From: Chitinophagales bacterium
Lineage (GTDB): Bacteria; Bacteroidota; Bacteroidia; Chitinophagales; Saprospiraceae
NCBI GenBank assembly: GCA_022360175.1
Contig: JAKSDI010000021.1
Span: 90,311 to 154,310 of the forward strand
Reading direction: 5' to 3'
Length of the DNA: 64,000 bases
Part shown: positions 54,901 through 62,426 of the stretch, piece by piece
Layout of the letters: every line of letters starts with the position of its first letter
Position numbering within the stretch: the stretch's first letter is position 1
Position numbers and translations under genes: made by a program
The notes under the pieces: generated by a model
What the model saw: the letters and a program-made list of their open reading frames with translations, nothing else
Told to the model about the DNA's origin: nothing
The model's database searches: none

Positions 54901-55292
54901 CTGGGTTTACGGCCATCTCCTGCATTTGCCATAAACATATAATTATTAAAAGCAGGAAGGCATACAAAATGTTTTCCCTTTAATTCAAAGGAAACGGAGG
55001 CAAAGCTTCCTTTGATTTGTTGCCGCCCAATGGCAAATTCCATTTCTAATTGCTGATATTTTATGTCAGTTCGAAACATAAACCAAAGCAATTGCTGAGT
55101 ACTTTCATCGCTCAATACATAACCTTTAAATATCTGGCGGACTTCCTGACGGAATAGAGAGATTGCATTTTCATACCTGCGGTGAGTTGCTATTGGGTAA
55201 GGTAAAAAAAGCGGGCGTAGATAGTATTGTAGTTGTTCATCTATCTGTGTGTCAGATACAAGTGTAGGTATATTGAGTTTGATTAGGGACAT
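51990..55292 (-). CDS. ClpB/ClpC-like double AAA+ protein with degenerate D1 and unusual flanking domains
   Basis: 1100 residues from the ATG at 55290-55292 (an upstream ATG at 55322 adds 10 residues). The ~230-residue N-terminal domain is not a Clp N-domain. D1 retains a Walker A (GPEGVGKHT) and ATPEEW but lacks an acidic Walker B; the expected position reads VALLRIGKS. D2 is complete: GPTGVGKTQAAK, GILLLDEIEKAHP, TSNVGARQ, EFINRIDKT, then ClpB D2-small (GYDARMGGRALKR). A ~300-residue C-terminal extension has a coiled coil and a terminal domain with LLAGELGIHLF, faintly like the PCRF segment of release factors. Likely a specialised unfoldase or remodeller; partners unknown. Confidence 0.85.
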   Translation of the reverse strand: MSLIKLNIPTLVSDTQIDEQLQYYLRPLFLPYPIATHRRYENAISLFRQEVRQIFKGYVLSDESTQQLLWFMFRTDIKYQQLEMEFAIGRQQIKGSFASVSFELKGKHFVCLPAFNNYMFMANAGDGRKPRVRQETERIIKRLLKRFKQDDESNFRPEDYFASKREFVSQIELTINIGETAFDFKKEPDNWFFTSLVTDTSFKGIEEIEKVGQDLNSLYPSELERAYYQDELVEQLYQAIFQAGNTPIALVGPEGVGKHTILQETIWRHESSYYQPQKGKAQRVWHIDPTRIISGMSIVGMWQKRFESIIEYVRQPKSKKAPSDKLFFDNPVALLRIGKSAQNNMTLSDVLRPYLEKRELQVIIAATPEEWKIVQEQGRRFSNLFRVVRIHEPVPEKSVKIILRKRKQLEQSSGTIIKIQAVQQLLDIQRNYLRNKPLPGSIVKLMRQLSSKYRFQTVDAPEVRDEFKAYSGLQENIFDATQTTEEGSIKNLIAQELVGQATAVDALEGVIHLIKAKLTNRYRPLSSLLFIGPTGVGKTQAAKVLCKHLMGSEDYLMRFDMNEYIDAGAVQRLIGDYYNPEGQLTGAIRYRPFGILLLDEIEKAHPLVLDLLLQVLDDGRLTDSLGRTIDFTNVVIIMTSNVGARQAAIQLGFHGNGEIDEGIYKRAVELSFRPEFINRIDKTVIFKSLQLEHILNIARLQIKELLQRDGFVRRATILNISQEALEWVARRGYDARMGGRALKRQIERDLTALSAEQLIATYTDTPILFDILLDDDRLVPHIRSLDFVSSIEEDWLPELPDETQGRRFYNSLLKQIDRIKQRLQGFEAEQEQLEKPMVYVDWQATGQTNWQYYHFKAKIEERKEAIQNIMLGFRDRYYKVGPSIPLRYKPVNLIPRRDFSTKGVRENIKDRLFQKEGIKELSEAYQYAIVQFDSLKTEFVSNFFKTSILQLQLKGVLSGPPDHCEMYIKSYITGLGQQEALFLLEKYTALFKLLDISHTVDKENGKIAVEGFSIRKLLAGELGIHLFYTAHRNPLPIQVSLQGEHSNHQNKVIRIYDSGNTLTDLRTGFSNAANITADELLLLVYAGISTNIRKELNPFR

Positions 55293-55500
55293 AGTAAGTT
55301 TAAAAATAATCTTCTTAGACAAAATCCGGTGGGAAATGATTTAAGTATAAGAAATGTACCAAGATGGAGCAGAGCTTTTGCCTAAATCATTGGCTTGAAA
55401 TCACAGGATTTATATAAGAACCAAAAATAAGGAAGGAAGATAGTAATTATTGATTTAATGAGAAGAAGTTGTTCGAAAATATCTCAATAACCTCTGGAAA

Positions 55501-55508
55501 TACCTTTG
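55501..55508 (+). promoter_or_regulatory. Possible -7 box upstream of the DUF1800 gene
   Basis: TACCTTTG matches TAnnTTTG exactly, 110 bp before the DUF1800 start in the divergent spacer with the ClpB-like gene. The nearest TTG upstream is too distant (29 bp), so only half of the promoter is seen. Confidence 0.3.
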
Positions 55509-55617
55509 CCTCTTTGAAAAAAATCACCCTCAAATTAAACCTATCCTTTAAATCCAAGTCTTATCCTACAGATTAGCCCAAGCCATATTTATTTTTTAGT
55601 TTAAAATTTGACTATTT

Positions 55618-57276
55618 ATGGATAGACGTTCTGCACTGGCAGCTATGTTTGGAAAAAAACAGGCTGCAGAAGGGGCTTCTTATGCTCCTCCTCAAGTTTT
55701 ATCAAGCCTGACGCCTTATTCCGGAACATGGGATTTTGCGGCAGCAAAACACCTCTTAGGCCGTACTACTTTCGGGCCTACGTATACCGAAATTAATCAA
55801 GCGGTTGAAGATGGATTGTCAGCTACTATTGCAAAATTATTTGCACCACAACCGACTCCCGATCCACCGATCTATTATGATTTTAATGATGATCCTAATG
55901 TTCCTTTAGGAGAAAGCTGGGTTAATACGCCAGCACCTATCCCTAGTGTTCAGGGTTTGAATGGAGCTCGTGCCCGCTCTTTTAATGCCTGGTTTTATGG
56001 ACTTATGCTAAATGGAGGGACATCTATCCGGGAAAAACTGGTATTGTTTTGGCACAATCATTTTGTTACATCCCAAATAAACCGCTATGAGTATGTATAC
56101 AACTACATAAAAACCCTCCGGGATAATGCACTCGGTAATTTTAAGACGCTAACAGAAGCAATCACTATAGCACCAGCCATGTTGGTTTACCTTAATGGGA
56201 ATCAAAATACGAGACAAGCCCCCAATGAAAACTATGCCCGTGAGTTGCTGGAGCTATTCACGATTGGCAAGGGAGAGATTGCAGGGCCAGGTGATTATAC
56301 CACCTACACAGAAGAAGATATAGCAGCAATTGCACGCGCTTTGACAGGTTGGGTGAATGGATCGCCATCTGATCCTGCAGCTATAACATCTACTTTTATC
56401 GCATTTCGTCATGACGTCAATGCCAAACAACTTTCTCATCGTTTTGGGAATGCCGTGATTGAAGATGAAGGAGAGGAAGAATACAAAAAAGTAATTGACA
56501 TCATTTTCCAGCAGGAGGAAGTAGCTCGTTTTATCAGTAGAAGATTACATGTTTGGTTTGTTGGAGCAAATATAGACTCTTTTGTTGAGGCTGCAATCAT
56601 TGAGCCGATGGCTGATCTGATTCGCGACAATAATTACGAAATACAGCCAGCATTGGAAGCTTTATTGAGTAGCGAATATTTCTATGAAGAAAGCCTTCGT
56701 GGCTGTATGGTCAATCACCCCATCGATCACTTATTCAAGATGGTACGCCCTTTGAAATTCAATATGCCGATGGGCGGAATAATTGCCCAATATTATGGCT
56801 GGATCAATTTGGCTCGCCTCACGAATACACAGGATATGGTCATCATGGACATCCCCAGTGTAGCAGGCTGGAAGGCATTTTATCAGGCACCTCAATATTA
56901 TGATATTTGGATCAATTCCGTTTCTCTGCCAATAAGAGAAGGCCTGGTAGAGCAATTAGTATCAGGTTTTGAAATTGGGAATCAATCCTTTGCATTTGAC
57001 CTTTTGGCTGCTATAGCTGAAATGGACAATCCAAGTGACCCCCATTCATTGATCAATGATTTGGCAAAAGTCTTTTTCTCATCTCCTATAGCTCAAAATC
57101 AGCTAGACTTCCTAACGGATTATCTGATTCAGGGAAGCCCTTATTATGTATGGGCGGAAGAGTACTATAATTATTTGGCCGATCCTGATGATGAGGACAA
57201 ACGAGAAGCAGTGCTCAGTAAATTGAAAAACCTCATTGAGGCAATGCTGAAAATGCCTGAATTTTATTTAATCTAA
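55618..57276 (+). CDS. DUF1800 domain protein
   Basis: 552 residues. AAKHLLGRTTFGPTYTEI at the start, then LVLFWHNHFVTSQ, APNENYARELLELFTIG and ALTGWVNG are the hallmarks of DUF1800. No strong signal peptide, though the N-terminus MDRRSALAAMFGKK has a twin-arginine-like start. It precedes the DUF1501 gene by 21 bp; the DUF1800/DUF1501 pair is a common exported two-gene unit in Bacteroidota and Planctomycetes with unknown biochemical role. Confidence 0.93.
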   Translation: MDRRSALAAMFGKKQAAEGASYAPPQVLSSLTPYSGTWDFAAAKHLLGRTTFGPTYTEINQAVEDGLSATIAKLFAPQPTPDPPIYYDFNDDPNVPLGESWVNTPAPIPSVQGLNGARARSFNAWFYGLMLNGGTSIREKLVLFWHNHFVTSQINRYEYVYNYIKTLRDNALGNFKTLTEAITIAPAMLVYLNGNQNTRQAPNENYARELLELFTIGKGEIAGPGDYTTYTEEDIAAIARALTGWVNGSPSDPAAITSTFIAFRHDVNAKQLSHRFGNAVIEDEGEEEYKKVIDIIFQQEEVARFISRRLHVWFVGANIDSFVEAAIIEPMADLIRDNNYEIQPALEALLSSEYFYEESLRGCMVNHPIDHLFKMVRPLKFNMPMGGIIAQYYGWINLARLTNTQDMVIMDIPSVAGWKAFYQAPQYYDIWINSVSLPIREGLVEQLVSGFEIGNQSFAFDLLAAIAEMDNPSDPHSLINDLAKVFFSSPIAQNQLDFLTDYLIQGSPYYVWAEEYYNYLADPDDEDKREAVLSKLKNLIEAMLKMPEFYLI

Positions 57277-57297
57277 ACGGCTTACTTAAGCTGATTG

Positions 57298-58872
57298 ATG
57301 AATCCAAAAAAACTTCTGATGAAAAGAAGATCATTTATAAAGAGAGGGGCGCTTGCATCCGTACCATTATTTTTAGGTGGAGTGCCTGTGTCGGCTGTAG
57401 CCGAAAATGCTTTTTCAAATTTTATCAATCCGGATACAGATAGAGTGCTGGTGCTCATCCAACTCAATGGAGGTAATGATGGCCTGAATTGTGTTGTTCC
57501 GCGTGATCAGTATAGTGCTCTGACGGCAGTACGTCCGGATGTAATATTGCCAGAAAACTCATTATTGGAAATTACAGATACAGTAGGTTTGCATCCGATT
57601 ATGGAAAACCTGAAAAACGTATATGACAATGGCGAATTAGGCATTGTACAAAGCGTAGGTTACCCTAATCAAAACCGCTCTCATTTCCGTTCTATGGATA
57701 TATGGCATACTGCTTCAGATGCGGATGAGTTTTTGCTTAGCGGTTGGTTGGGGCGTTATTTTGATGCCTATTATCCCGATTATCCAGGGGCCTATCCAAA
57801 TGAAGAATACCCCGATCCTTTTGCTATTACCATCGGCACTACTGTTTCAGAAACATGCCAGGGAGAGGCAGGTAATTTTAGCCTGGCTATTTCCAATCCG
57901 GAAAACTTAACCCAATTGGCTACTCCGCTTAATAATGAGCTGGCAGCAGGATGTTATCTGGATAAACTGGATTTCCTTGCTCAAACAATTCACCAAACGA
58001 ATGAATATGGAGAGGTAATTCAGGCCGCTGATACGATGGGGAGTAATTCATCGACTCAATATCCTGATGATGTATTGGCCCAAAAGCTGAAAATTGTCGC
58101 CAAGCTCATTAGTGGTGGTTTAAAGACAAAGGTTTACATCGTCAGCCTCGGAGGTTTTGATACCCATGCGAATCAGGTTGAAGATGGGGATACCGACACT
58201 GGTACCCATGCCGAGTTGCTACGTACGCTTTCTGATGCGATATATGCTTTCCAGGATGATATCAAAAACCTTGGGCTGGATCAGCGCGTAGTGGGTATGA
58301 CCTATTCTGAGTTTGGACGACAGATTCGTTCTAATGCCAGTTTTGGAACGGATCACGGTACCGCAGCACCTCTATTTGTTTTTGGCTCCTGTATTCAATC
58401 GGGCGTACTGGGAGATAATCCTGAAATTTCTGAAGAAGTAGCAGCACAGGAAGGAGTGGCAATGCAGTATGATTTTCGCTCTGTTTATGGCTCTGTTCTA
58501 ACAGATTGGTTTGAAGTGGATGCACAAATTGTAGAAGATGTTTTATTGGGCGAATTTCAAAAATTACCCATCATTAAATCCTGTACTACAACTACCTCAA
58601 CAGAAGACTATACTACAACAAACATCAAGCTCAATGCCTTCCCCAATCCATTTGATAATGTTGCAATCGTTGAGTTTGAAAGCAAACAAGAGCGCGTCCG
58701 TATCAGCGTGTTTGATGCTATTGGTAGTGAGGTGCTGGTGATTTCTGATCGGCAATTTTCAACAGGTGTCCATCAGGTGAAATTAGAAGGGCATCGATTG
58801 CCTACAGGTACTTATTTTATCAGGGTGCAAACAGAGAACGGGCAGCAGACTAAGCGGGTGGTGAAGCTGTAG
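57298..58872 (+). CDS. DUF1501 protein with Tat signal and T9SS sorting domain
   Basis: 524 residues from ATG 57298 (TTG 57295 less likely). A twin-arginine signal (KRRSFIKRGALASVPLFLGG) is followed by the DUF1501 sulfatase-like fold: VLIQLNGGNDGLNCVVP, NRSHFRSMDIWHTA, VSLGGFDTHANQ, YSEFGRQIRSN and DHGTAAPLFVFG. The C-terminal ~80 residues are a T9SS type A sorting domain (LNAFPNPFDNVAIVEFE, LPTGTYFIRV). Export therefore appears to combine Tat and T9SS. Translationally linked to the DUF1800 gene. Confidence 0.94.
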   Translation: MNPKKLLMKRRSFIKRGALASVPLFLGGVPVSAVAENAFSNFINPDTDRVLVLIQLNGGNDGLNCVVPRDQYSALTAVRPDVILPENSLLEITDTVGLHPIMENLKNVYDNGELGIVQSVGYPNQNRSHFRSMDIWHTASDADEFLLSGWLGRYFDAYYPDYPGAYPNEEYPDPFAITIGTTVSETCQGEAGNFSLAISNPENLTQLATPLNNELAAGCYLDKLDFLAQTIHQTNEYGEVIQAADTMGSNSSTQYPDDVLAQKLKIVAKLISGGLKTKVYIVSLGGFDTHANQVEDGDTDTGTHAELLRTLSDAIYAFQDDIKNLGLDQRVVGMTYSEFGRQIRSNASFGTDHGTAAPLFVFGSCIQSGVLGDNPEISEEVAAQEGVAMQYDFRSVYGSVLTDWFEVDAQIVEDVLLGEFQKLPIIKSCTTTTSTEDYTTTNIKLNAFPNPFDNVAIVEFESKQERVRISVFDAIGSEVLVISDRQFSTGVHQVKLEGHRLPTGTYFIRVQTENGQQTKRVVKL

Positions 58873-59012
58873 GATGTGAGCGTTTATGTTTAATAAGAGG
58901 TCGTTATTATGTGAAGATTATACTTATCTCCTCCCTGATCTCTCCAAAGAATGGCATGTTTTAGGAAGATGTGCCCCTTTGGAGGGGCTAGTGGAGGATT
59001 TTAAGATGATTT

Positions 59013-59052
59013 GGATGAAGTCGTATGTTGTCTTATTTGTACGACTTCATCC
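59013..59052. repeat. 13-bp perfect inverted repeat
   Basis: GGATGAAGTCGTA (59013-59025) is the exact reverse complement of TACGACTTCATCC (59040-59052), with a 14-base loop. The right arm extends into CGTAGTC and resembles a palindromic element at 63754-63771, suggesting a dispersed intergenic repeat. Confidence 0.8.
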
Positions 59053-59088
59053 GTAGTCTCTACCCATCATATCATTGGTGCCTAGCAT

Positions 59089-59126
59089 AAAAAATCCCGA
59101 ACCCAGGCTTCCACCAAAGTTCGGGA
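59089..59126 (-). terminator. Intrinsic terminator on the - strand
   Basis: On the - strand TCCCGAAC (complement of 59119-59126) pairs with GTTCGGGA (complement of 59095-59102), followed by six T. It lies 100 bp beyond the stop of the decayed gene fragment and was presumably its terminator. Confidence 0.75.
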
Positions 59127-59225
59127 CGATACAACTAATTGCACTGTTGATAAATAATGACTGTCAAAGTGTACTGAAAGTTGCTTTGAAATTTTGATGC
59201 CACTATTTAAAAGTGCTCAATTTTA

Positions 59226-59366
59226 TTATTTGTGGCCTACTGCAACGGAAATAGTTCCACTATTGTCACCATAACCATCAACTCTATCATTTACGGATAT
59301 GTAAACAGGGAGATTAGGGTTAATGGTAATAGGAGTAGAAACATTGTTTATAGGATAGTTATGTAT
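59226..59366 (-). pseudogene. C-terminal remnant of a lost gene
   Basis: A 46-codon - strand frame bounded upstream by a stop reads as a protein C-terminus, with PITINPNLPVYISVNDRVDG and YGDNSGTISVAV. The VND...GDNSG pattern recalls calcium-binding lectin-like beta-sandwich ends (LecA-type), where it forms the last strands. No start codon or upstream domain remains, while a terminator is preserved downstream. This points to truncation of a once functional gene. Confidence 0.5.
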
Positions 59367-59426
59367 TTATAGCATGTAGATACTTTGTTGGAGTTTGTTT
59401 GAATTTTTATGATTGAGGGAGCGTTA

Positions 59427-59514
59427 GCAAATTTTGTTCTGAACAAGGCAGAAAACGTAAGTATACCTAGAAGGTACGGTGAGACTTTTTAACGAAGTAC
59501 AGGATAAAATTTGC
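59427..59514. repeat. Imperfect inverted-repeat element
   Basis: GCAAATTTT (59427-59435) and AAAATTTGC (59506-59514) enclose ~70 bp that contain a smaller GTATACC/GGTAC stem. It could be a transcribed structure or a miniature repeat. No copies were found elsewhere in this window. Confidence 0.4.
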
Positions 59515-59709
59515 CACTCGTAGCCAATTAATGGAATTTTAAACAAGCTCCTAACTCTTTTTTGAAAAAAATCTGCCTACCACAATATTTAAACACCTAC
59601 ATTGATTATATTTACTAATCGCAATAAAATACGGTGCAGCAATTCTTCTTTGACTTAGAAGACTGCTTGCACCAGAATTATTTCCGGAAGGGAAAAATAA
59701 GAGGTTAAG

Positions 59710-62370
59710 ATGGCGGAAGAAATTACAGCTCCGGACTATAAAAAATACAAGTTTCGTGAGCTAAAAGTATATTCATCCACGGAATGGCTGGCGGATAATA
59801 AAAAGAAGTACCGACAAGTCTTTGACCGGTATGAGACTACCTATGTATATGCGGAACTCTCTTTTTACAATAAGCAATTCGATATTGAAGATTGGGAAGT
59901 GGAAGTGGAACTAAGGTGCTACTCCATGAAGAAGAACCAGAAACTATTATGTGCGCTTCCTTTTCGCCGCAAGGTGAGTAAGTACGACAATATCATGTTT
60001 ATCCGCGAGGGATGGGGCAATAAAAACGAAGGTGCTTTCTGGAAAAAAGGTACCTATTTTTGGGAAGCCTGGATAGAAGGAGAGAAGGTCGCTACCAAGT
60101 ATTTCTATGTGGAAGATGCTGGCGAAGAAATGACGGATGGCTTTAATCCTTACCTTGAAGTACAGTCTATCAAACTATATGAAGGGCCTTATGATGATGT
60201 GATCGAAGATGAGCGCATCTACTATAAGTCGTTTTCCAGTGAAGAGACGAGGTATATCTATGTAGAATTGACCCTCAGAAACAGCTTCCTTACTAAAAAC
60301 TGGCATTGCGAGCTTTTTACCAAGTTTTATAATGATGCTCGTGAACTAAAAGGGCAGGTGGTGCGGCTTCAGCGTATCGAAAAGAAGGATGAGCTGATTA
60401 GTATTACTGCCGGATGGGGGTCTAATGTGAAAGGCTCCTGGCGTAGAGATCGCTATACAGCCGAAGTTATTTTTATGGATAAATTGCTGGCAGTTGTTCC
60501 TTTTGAAGTGGGAGATCAATTTGAAGAAGGGATAGCGGGAGTATTGTTACCTGATCGCCAGTCGACGGTTGTATTAAGCCCCGAAGAAGGCCTGAATCAG
60601 ACTTTCGAAGAGGTAATGGCAAAACTGGATGCATTGATCGGCCTGGAGTCTATCAAAAAAGAGGTGCGTGACCATGCACGTTATATCCAGTTTTTGCAAT
60701 TGCGTAAGGAAAAGGGCTTTGATGAGAAAGAAGAAATCAATGTCCACTCTGTATTTATCGGCAATCCGGGTACGGGCAAGACGACAGTCGCCAAAAAGAT
60801 GGGCTTGTTGTATAAAAAGATGGGCTTACTCTCAAAAGGCCATGTGCATGAGGTAGACAGAGTAGACCTGGTAGGGGAGTATATTGGTCAGACAGCTCCC
60901 AAGGTAAAAGAAGCTATTGAAAAGGCCAGGGGAGGAGTGTTGTTTATAGATGAAGCCTATTCGCTGGCAAGATCAAATGATGATAGTAAAGATTTTGGAC
61001 GAGAGGTTATAGAAATTTTGGTAAAAGAAATGTCGAATGGAGAAGGTGACCTGGCAGTTATTGTAGCCGGTTATCCGAAGGAAATGAAGCATTTTCTGGA
61101 TTCAAACCCTGGCCTGAAATCACGCTTCAAACTATACTTTGAATTCCCTGATTATTTGCCACAGGAACTGTCGCATATTGCTACCTATGCCTGTAAGGAA
61201 AAAGGGGTAATCCTAACGACTGCGGCTAAAGCCAAAATCAACGATATCATTATCAATGCCTACCGCACAAGAGATCGTTCTTTTGGGAATGCTCGTTTTG
61301 TGTATGACCTGATTGAAAAATCAAAGATCAATCTGGGATTAAGAGTAATGGCGCATGATGATCCTAAGTCTCTGCAAAATGAAATCCTGGAAAAGGTAAC
61401 ACTGGATGATGTTCGTAAGATAGATATTGAGCAAAAACCGGAATTGCCAAATATTCCGATTGACGAGGAGTTGTTGCAATTATCTCTAGATGAATTGGGC
61501 CGCTTGATAGGTATGGAAAATATCAAGGCACAAATCGAAGAGCTGGTGCGACTCGTACGTTTCTACCGTGAAACCAAACGAGATGTACTCAATAGCTTTT
61601 TCCTCCATACAGTTTTTATTGGCAATCCAGGTACAGGTAAGACAACCGTAGCTCGGATACTCACCAAAATATATAAAGCACTAGGCGTGCTGGAGCGTGG
61701 GCATATGGTAGAAACCGATAGGCAAGGCCTGGTGGCTGGACATGTAGGGCAAACTGCCATTAAAACAGCTGAACGGATCGATGAGGCAATGGGAGGAGTG
61801 CTCTTTATTGATGAAGCCTATTCTCTCACGATGAGAGCAGGAGGCAGCAGTGGAGATTTTGGTGATGAAGCTATTCAAACTTTGCTTAAGCGAATGGAAG
61901 ATCATCGGGGGCGTTTCTTCGTATTTGTAGCGGGCTATCCTGATAATATGGAAGCATTCCTGAAAGCCAACCCGGGGCTGAATTCTCGTTTTGATAAAAT
62001 GCTTCGCTTTGATGATTATTCTCCGGAAGAATTGCATCGTATCGCATTACAAATGTTATCGGAAGAGAGCATCGTTCCTACACCGGAAGCAGCCAAACAC
62101 CTTAATAAATACCTGGAGTTCCTATACGAGTATAGGGATAAGTACTTCGGTAATGCTCGAACGGTCAGGACAATTGTCAATGAAGCTATAAAGAATCACA
62201 ACTTACGACTGGCTGCACTCAGTCCGGAAGAACGGGAAGCAACTTCAGCAAATGTACTTGAATTGGCAGACGTTGAAAGCTTCAAACTAGATAAGAGTAC
62301 GTTTGTATTCAATAAAAAGTCTATTGGCTTCAAGCGAAAAACGAATCAGCAAAGGCAGGGGAGTAAATGA
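59710..62370 (+). CDS. Tandem CbbX/SpoVK-type AAA+ protein with two N-terminal beta domains
   Basis: 886 residues. Residues ~1-140 and ~145-280 are two homologous beta-rich domains (shared V/IYAELSF / IYVELTL, GWGNKNEGAFWKKGTY / GWGSNVKGSWRRDRY). Two CbbX/SpoVK-like AAA+ modules follow, each with FIGNPGTGKTTVA, a VGEYIGQTA- or VAGHVGQTA-type loop, GVLFIDEAYSL and VAGYP. Both ATPase sites look intact. This suggests a hexameric remodeller whose N-domains bind substrate. The ATG at 59710 follows AGAGG at good spacing, unusual here. No fixed genomic partner is visible; the next gene has its own promoter. Confidence 0.88.
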   Translation: MAEEITAPDYKKYKFRELKVYSSTEWLADNKKKYRQVFDRYETTYVYAELSFYNKQFDIEDWEVEVELRCYSMKKNQKLLCALPFRRKVSKYDNIMFIREGWGNKNEGAFWKKGTYFWEAWIEGEKVATKYFYVEDAGEEMTDGFNPYLEVQSIKLYEGPYDDVIEDERIYYKSFSSEETRYIYVELTLRNSFLTKNWHCELFTKFYNDARELKGQVVRLQRIEKKDELISITAGWGSNVKGSWRRDRYTAEVIFMDKLLAVVPFEVGDQFEEGIAGVLLPDRQSTVVLSPEEGLNQTFEEVMAKLDALIGLESIKKEVRDHARYIQFLQLRKEKGFDEKEEINVHSVFIGNPGTGKTTVAKKMGLLYKKMGLLSKGHVHEVDRVDLVGEYIGQTAPKVKEAIEKARGGVLFIDEAYSLARSNDDSKDFGREVIEILVKEMSNGEGDLAVIVAGYPKEMKHFLDSNPGLKSRFKLYFEFPDYLPQELSHIATYACKEKGVILTTAAKAKINDIIINAYRTRDRSFGNARFVYDLIEKSKINLGLRVMAHDDPKSLQNEILEKVTLDDVRKIDIEQKPELPNIPIDEELLQLSLDELGRLIGMENIKAQIEELVRLVRFYRETKRDVLNSFFLHTVFIGNPGTGKTTVARILTKIYKALGVLERGHMVETDRQGLVAGHVGQTAIKTAERIDEAMGGVLFIDEAYSLTMRAGGSSGDFGDEAIQTLLKRMEDHRGRFFVFVAGYPDNMEAFLKANPGLNSRFDKMLRFDDYSPEELHRIALQMLSEESIVPTPEAAKHLNKYLEFLYEYRDKYFGNARTVRTIVNEAIKNHNLRLAALSPEEREATSANVLELADVESFKLDKSTFVFNKKSIGFKRKTNQQRQGSK

Positions 62371-62374
62371 TAAA

Positions 62375-62405
62375 TTTGTCAAAGAAGGGTTATTTGTTAC
62401 TTTTG
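62375..62405 (+). promoter_or_regulatory. Consensus Bacteroidota promoter for the ccsA-like gene
   Basis: TTTG (62375-62378), a spacer of exactly 19 bp and TACTTTTG (62398-62405) match TTTG-N19-TAnnTTTG perfectly. The start site would be near 62412, about 15 nt before the ATG at 62427. It begins 5 bp after the AAA+ stop codon. Confidence 0.8.
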
Positions 62406-62426
62406 CCGCAAAAGAAATAAGCATTT

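Larger units (their letters stand above)
58873..59709. other. 837-bp gene-poor region with hairpins, repeats and a gene remnant
   Basis: Between the DUF1501 gene and the tandem AAA+ gene there is no full gene. It holds a 13-bp hairpin (59013-59052), a terminator on the - strand (59089-59126), a decayed - strand coding fragment (59226-59366) and a 9-bp inverted repeat spanning 59427-59514. The last ~190 bp should contain the promoter of the AAA+ gene, but no consensus box was found. Confidence 0.7.

Noticed and set aside
51990..62370. The two AAA+ genes as one system with the eCIS locus
   Set aside because: They lie over 24 kb away, on opposite strands with unrelated genes between; no sequence feature links them to the particle.
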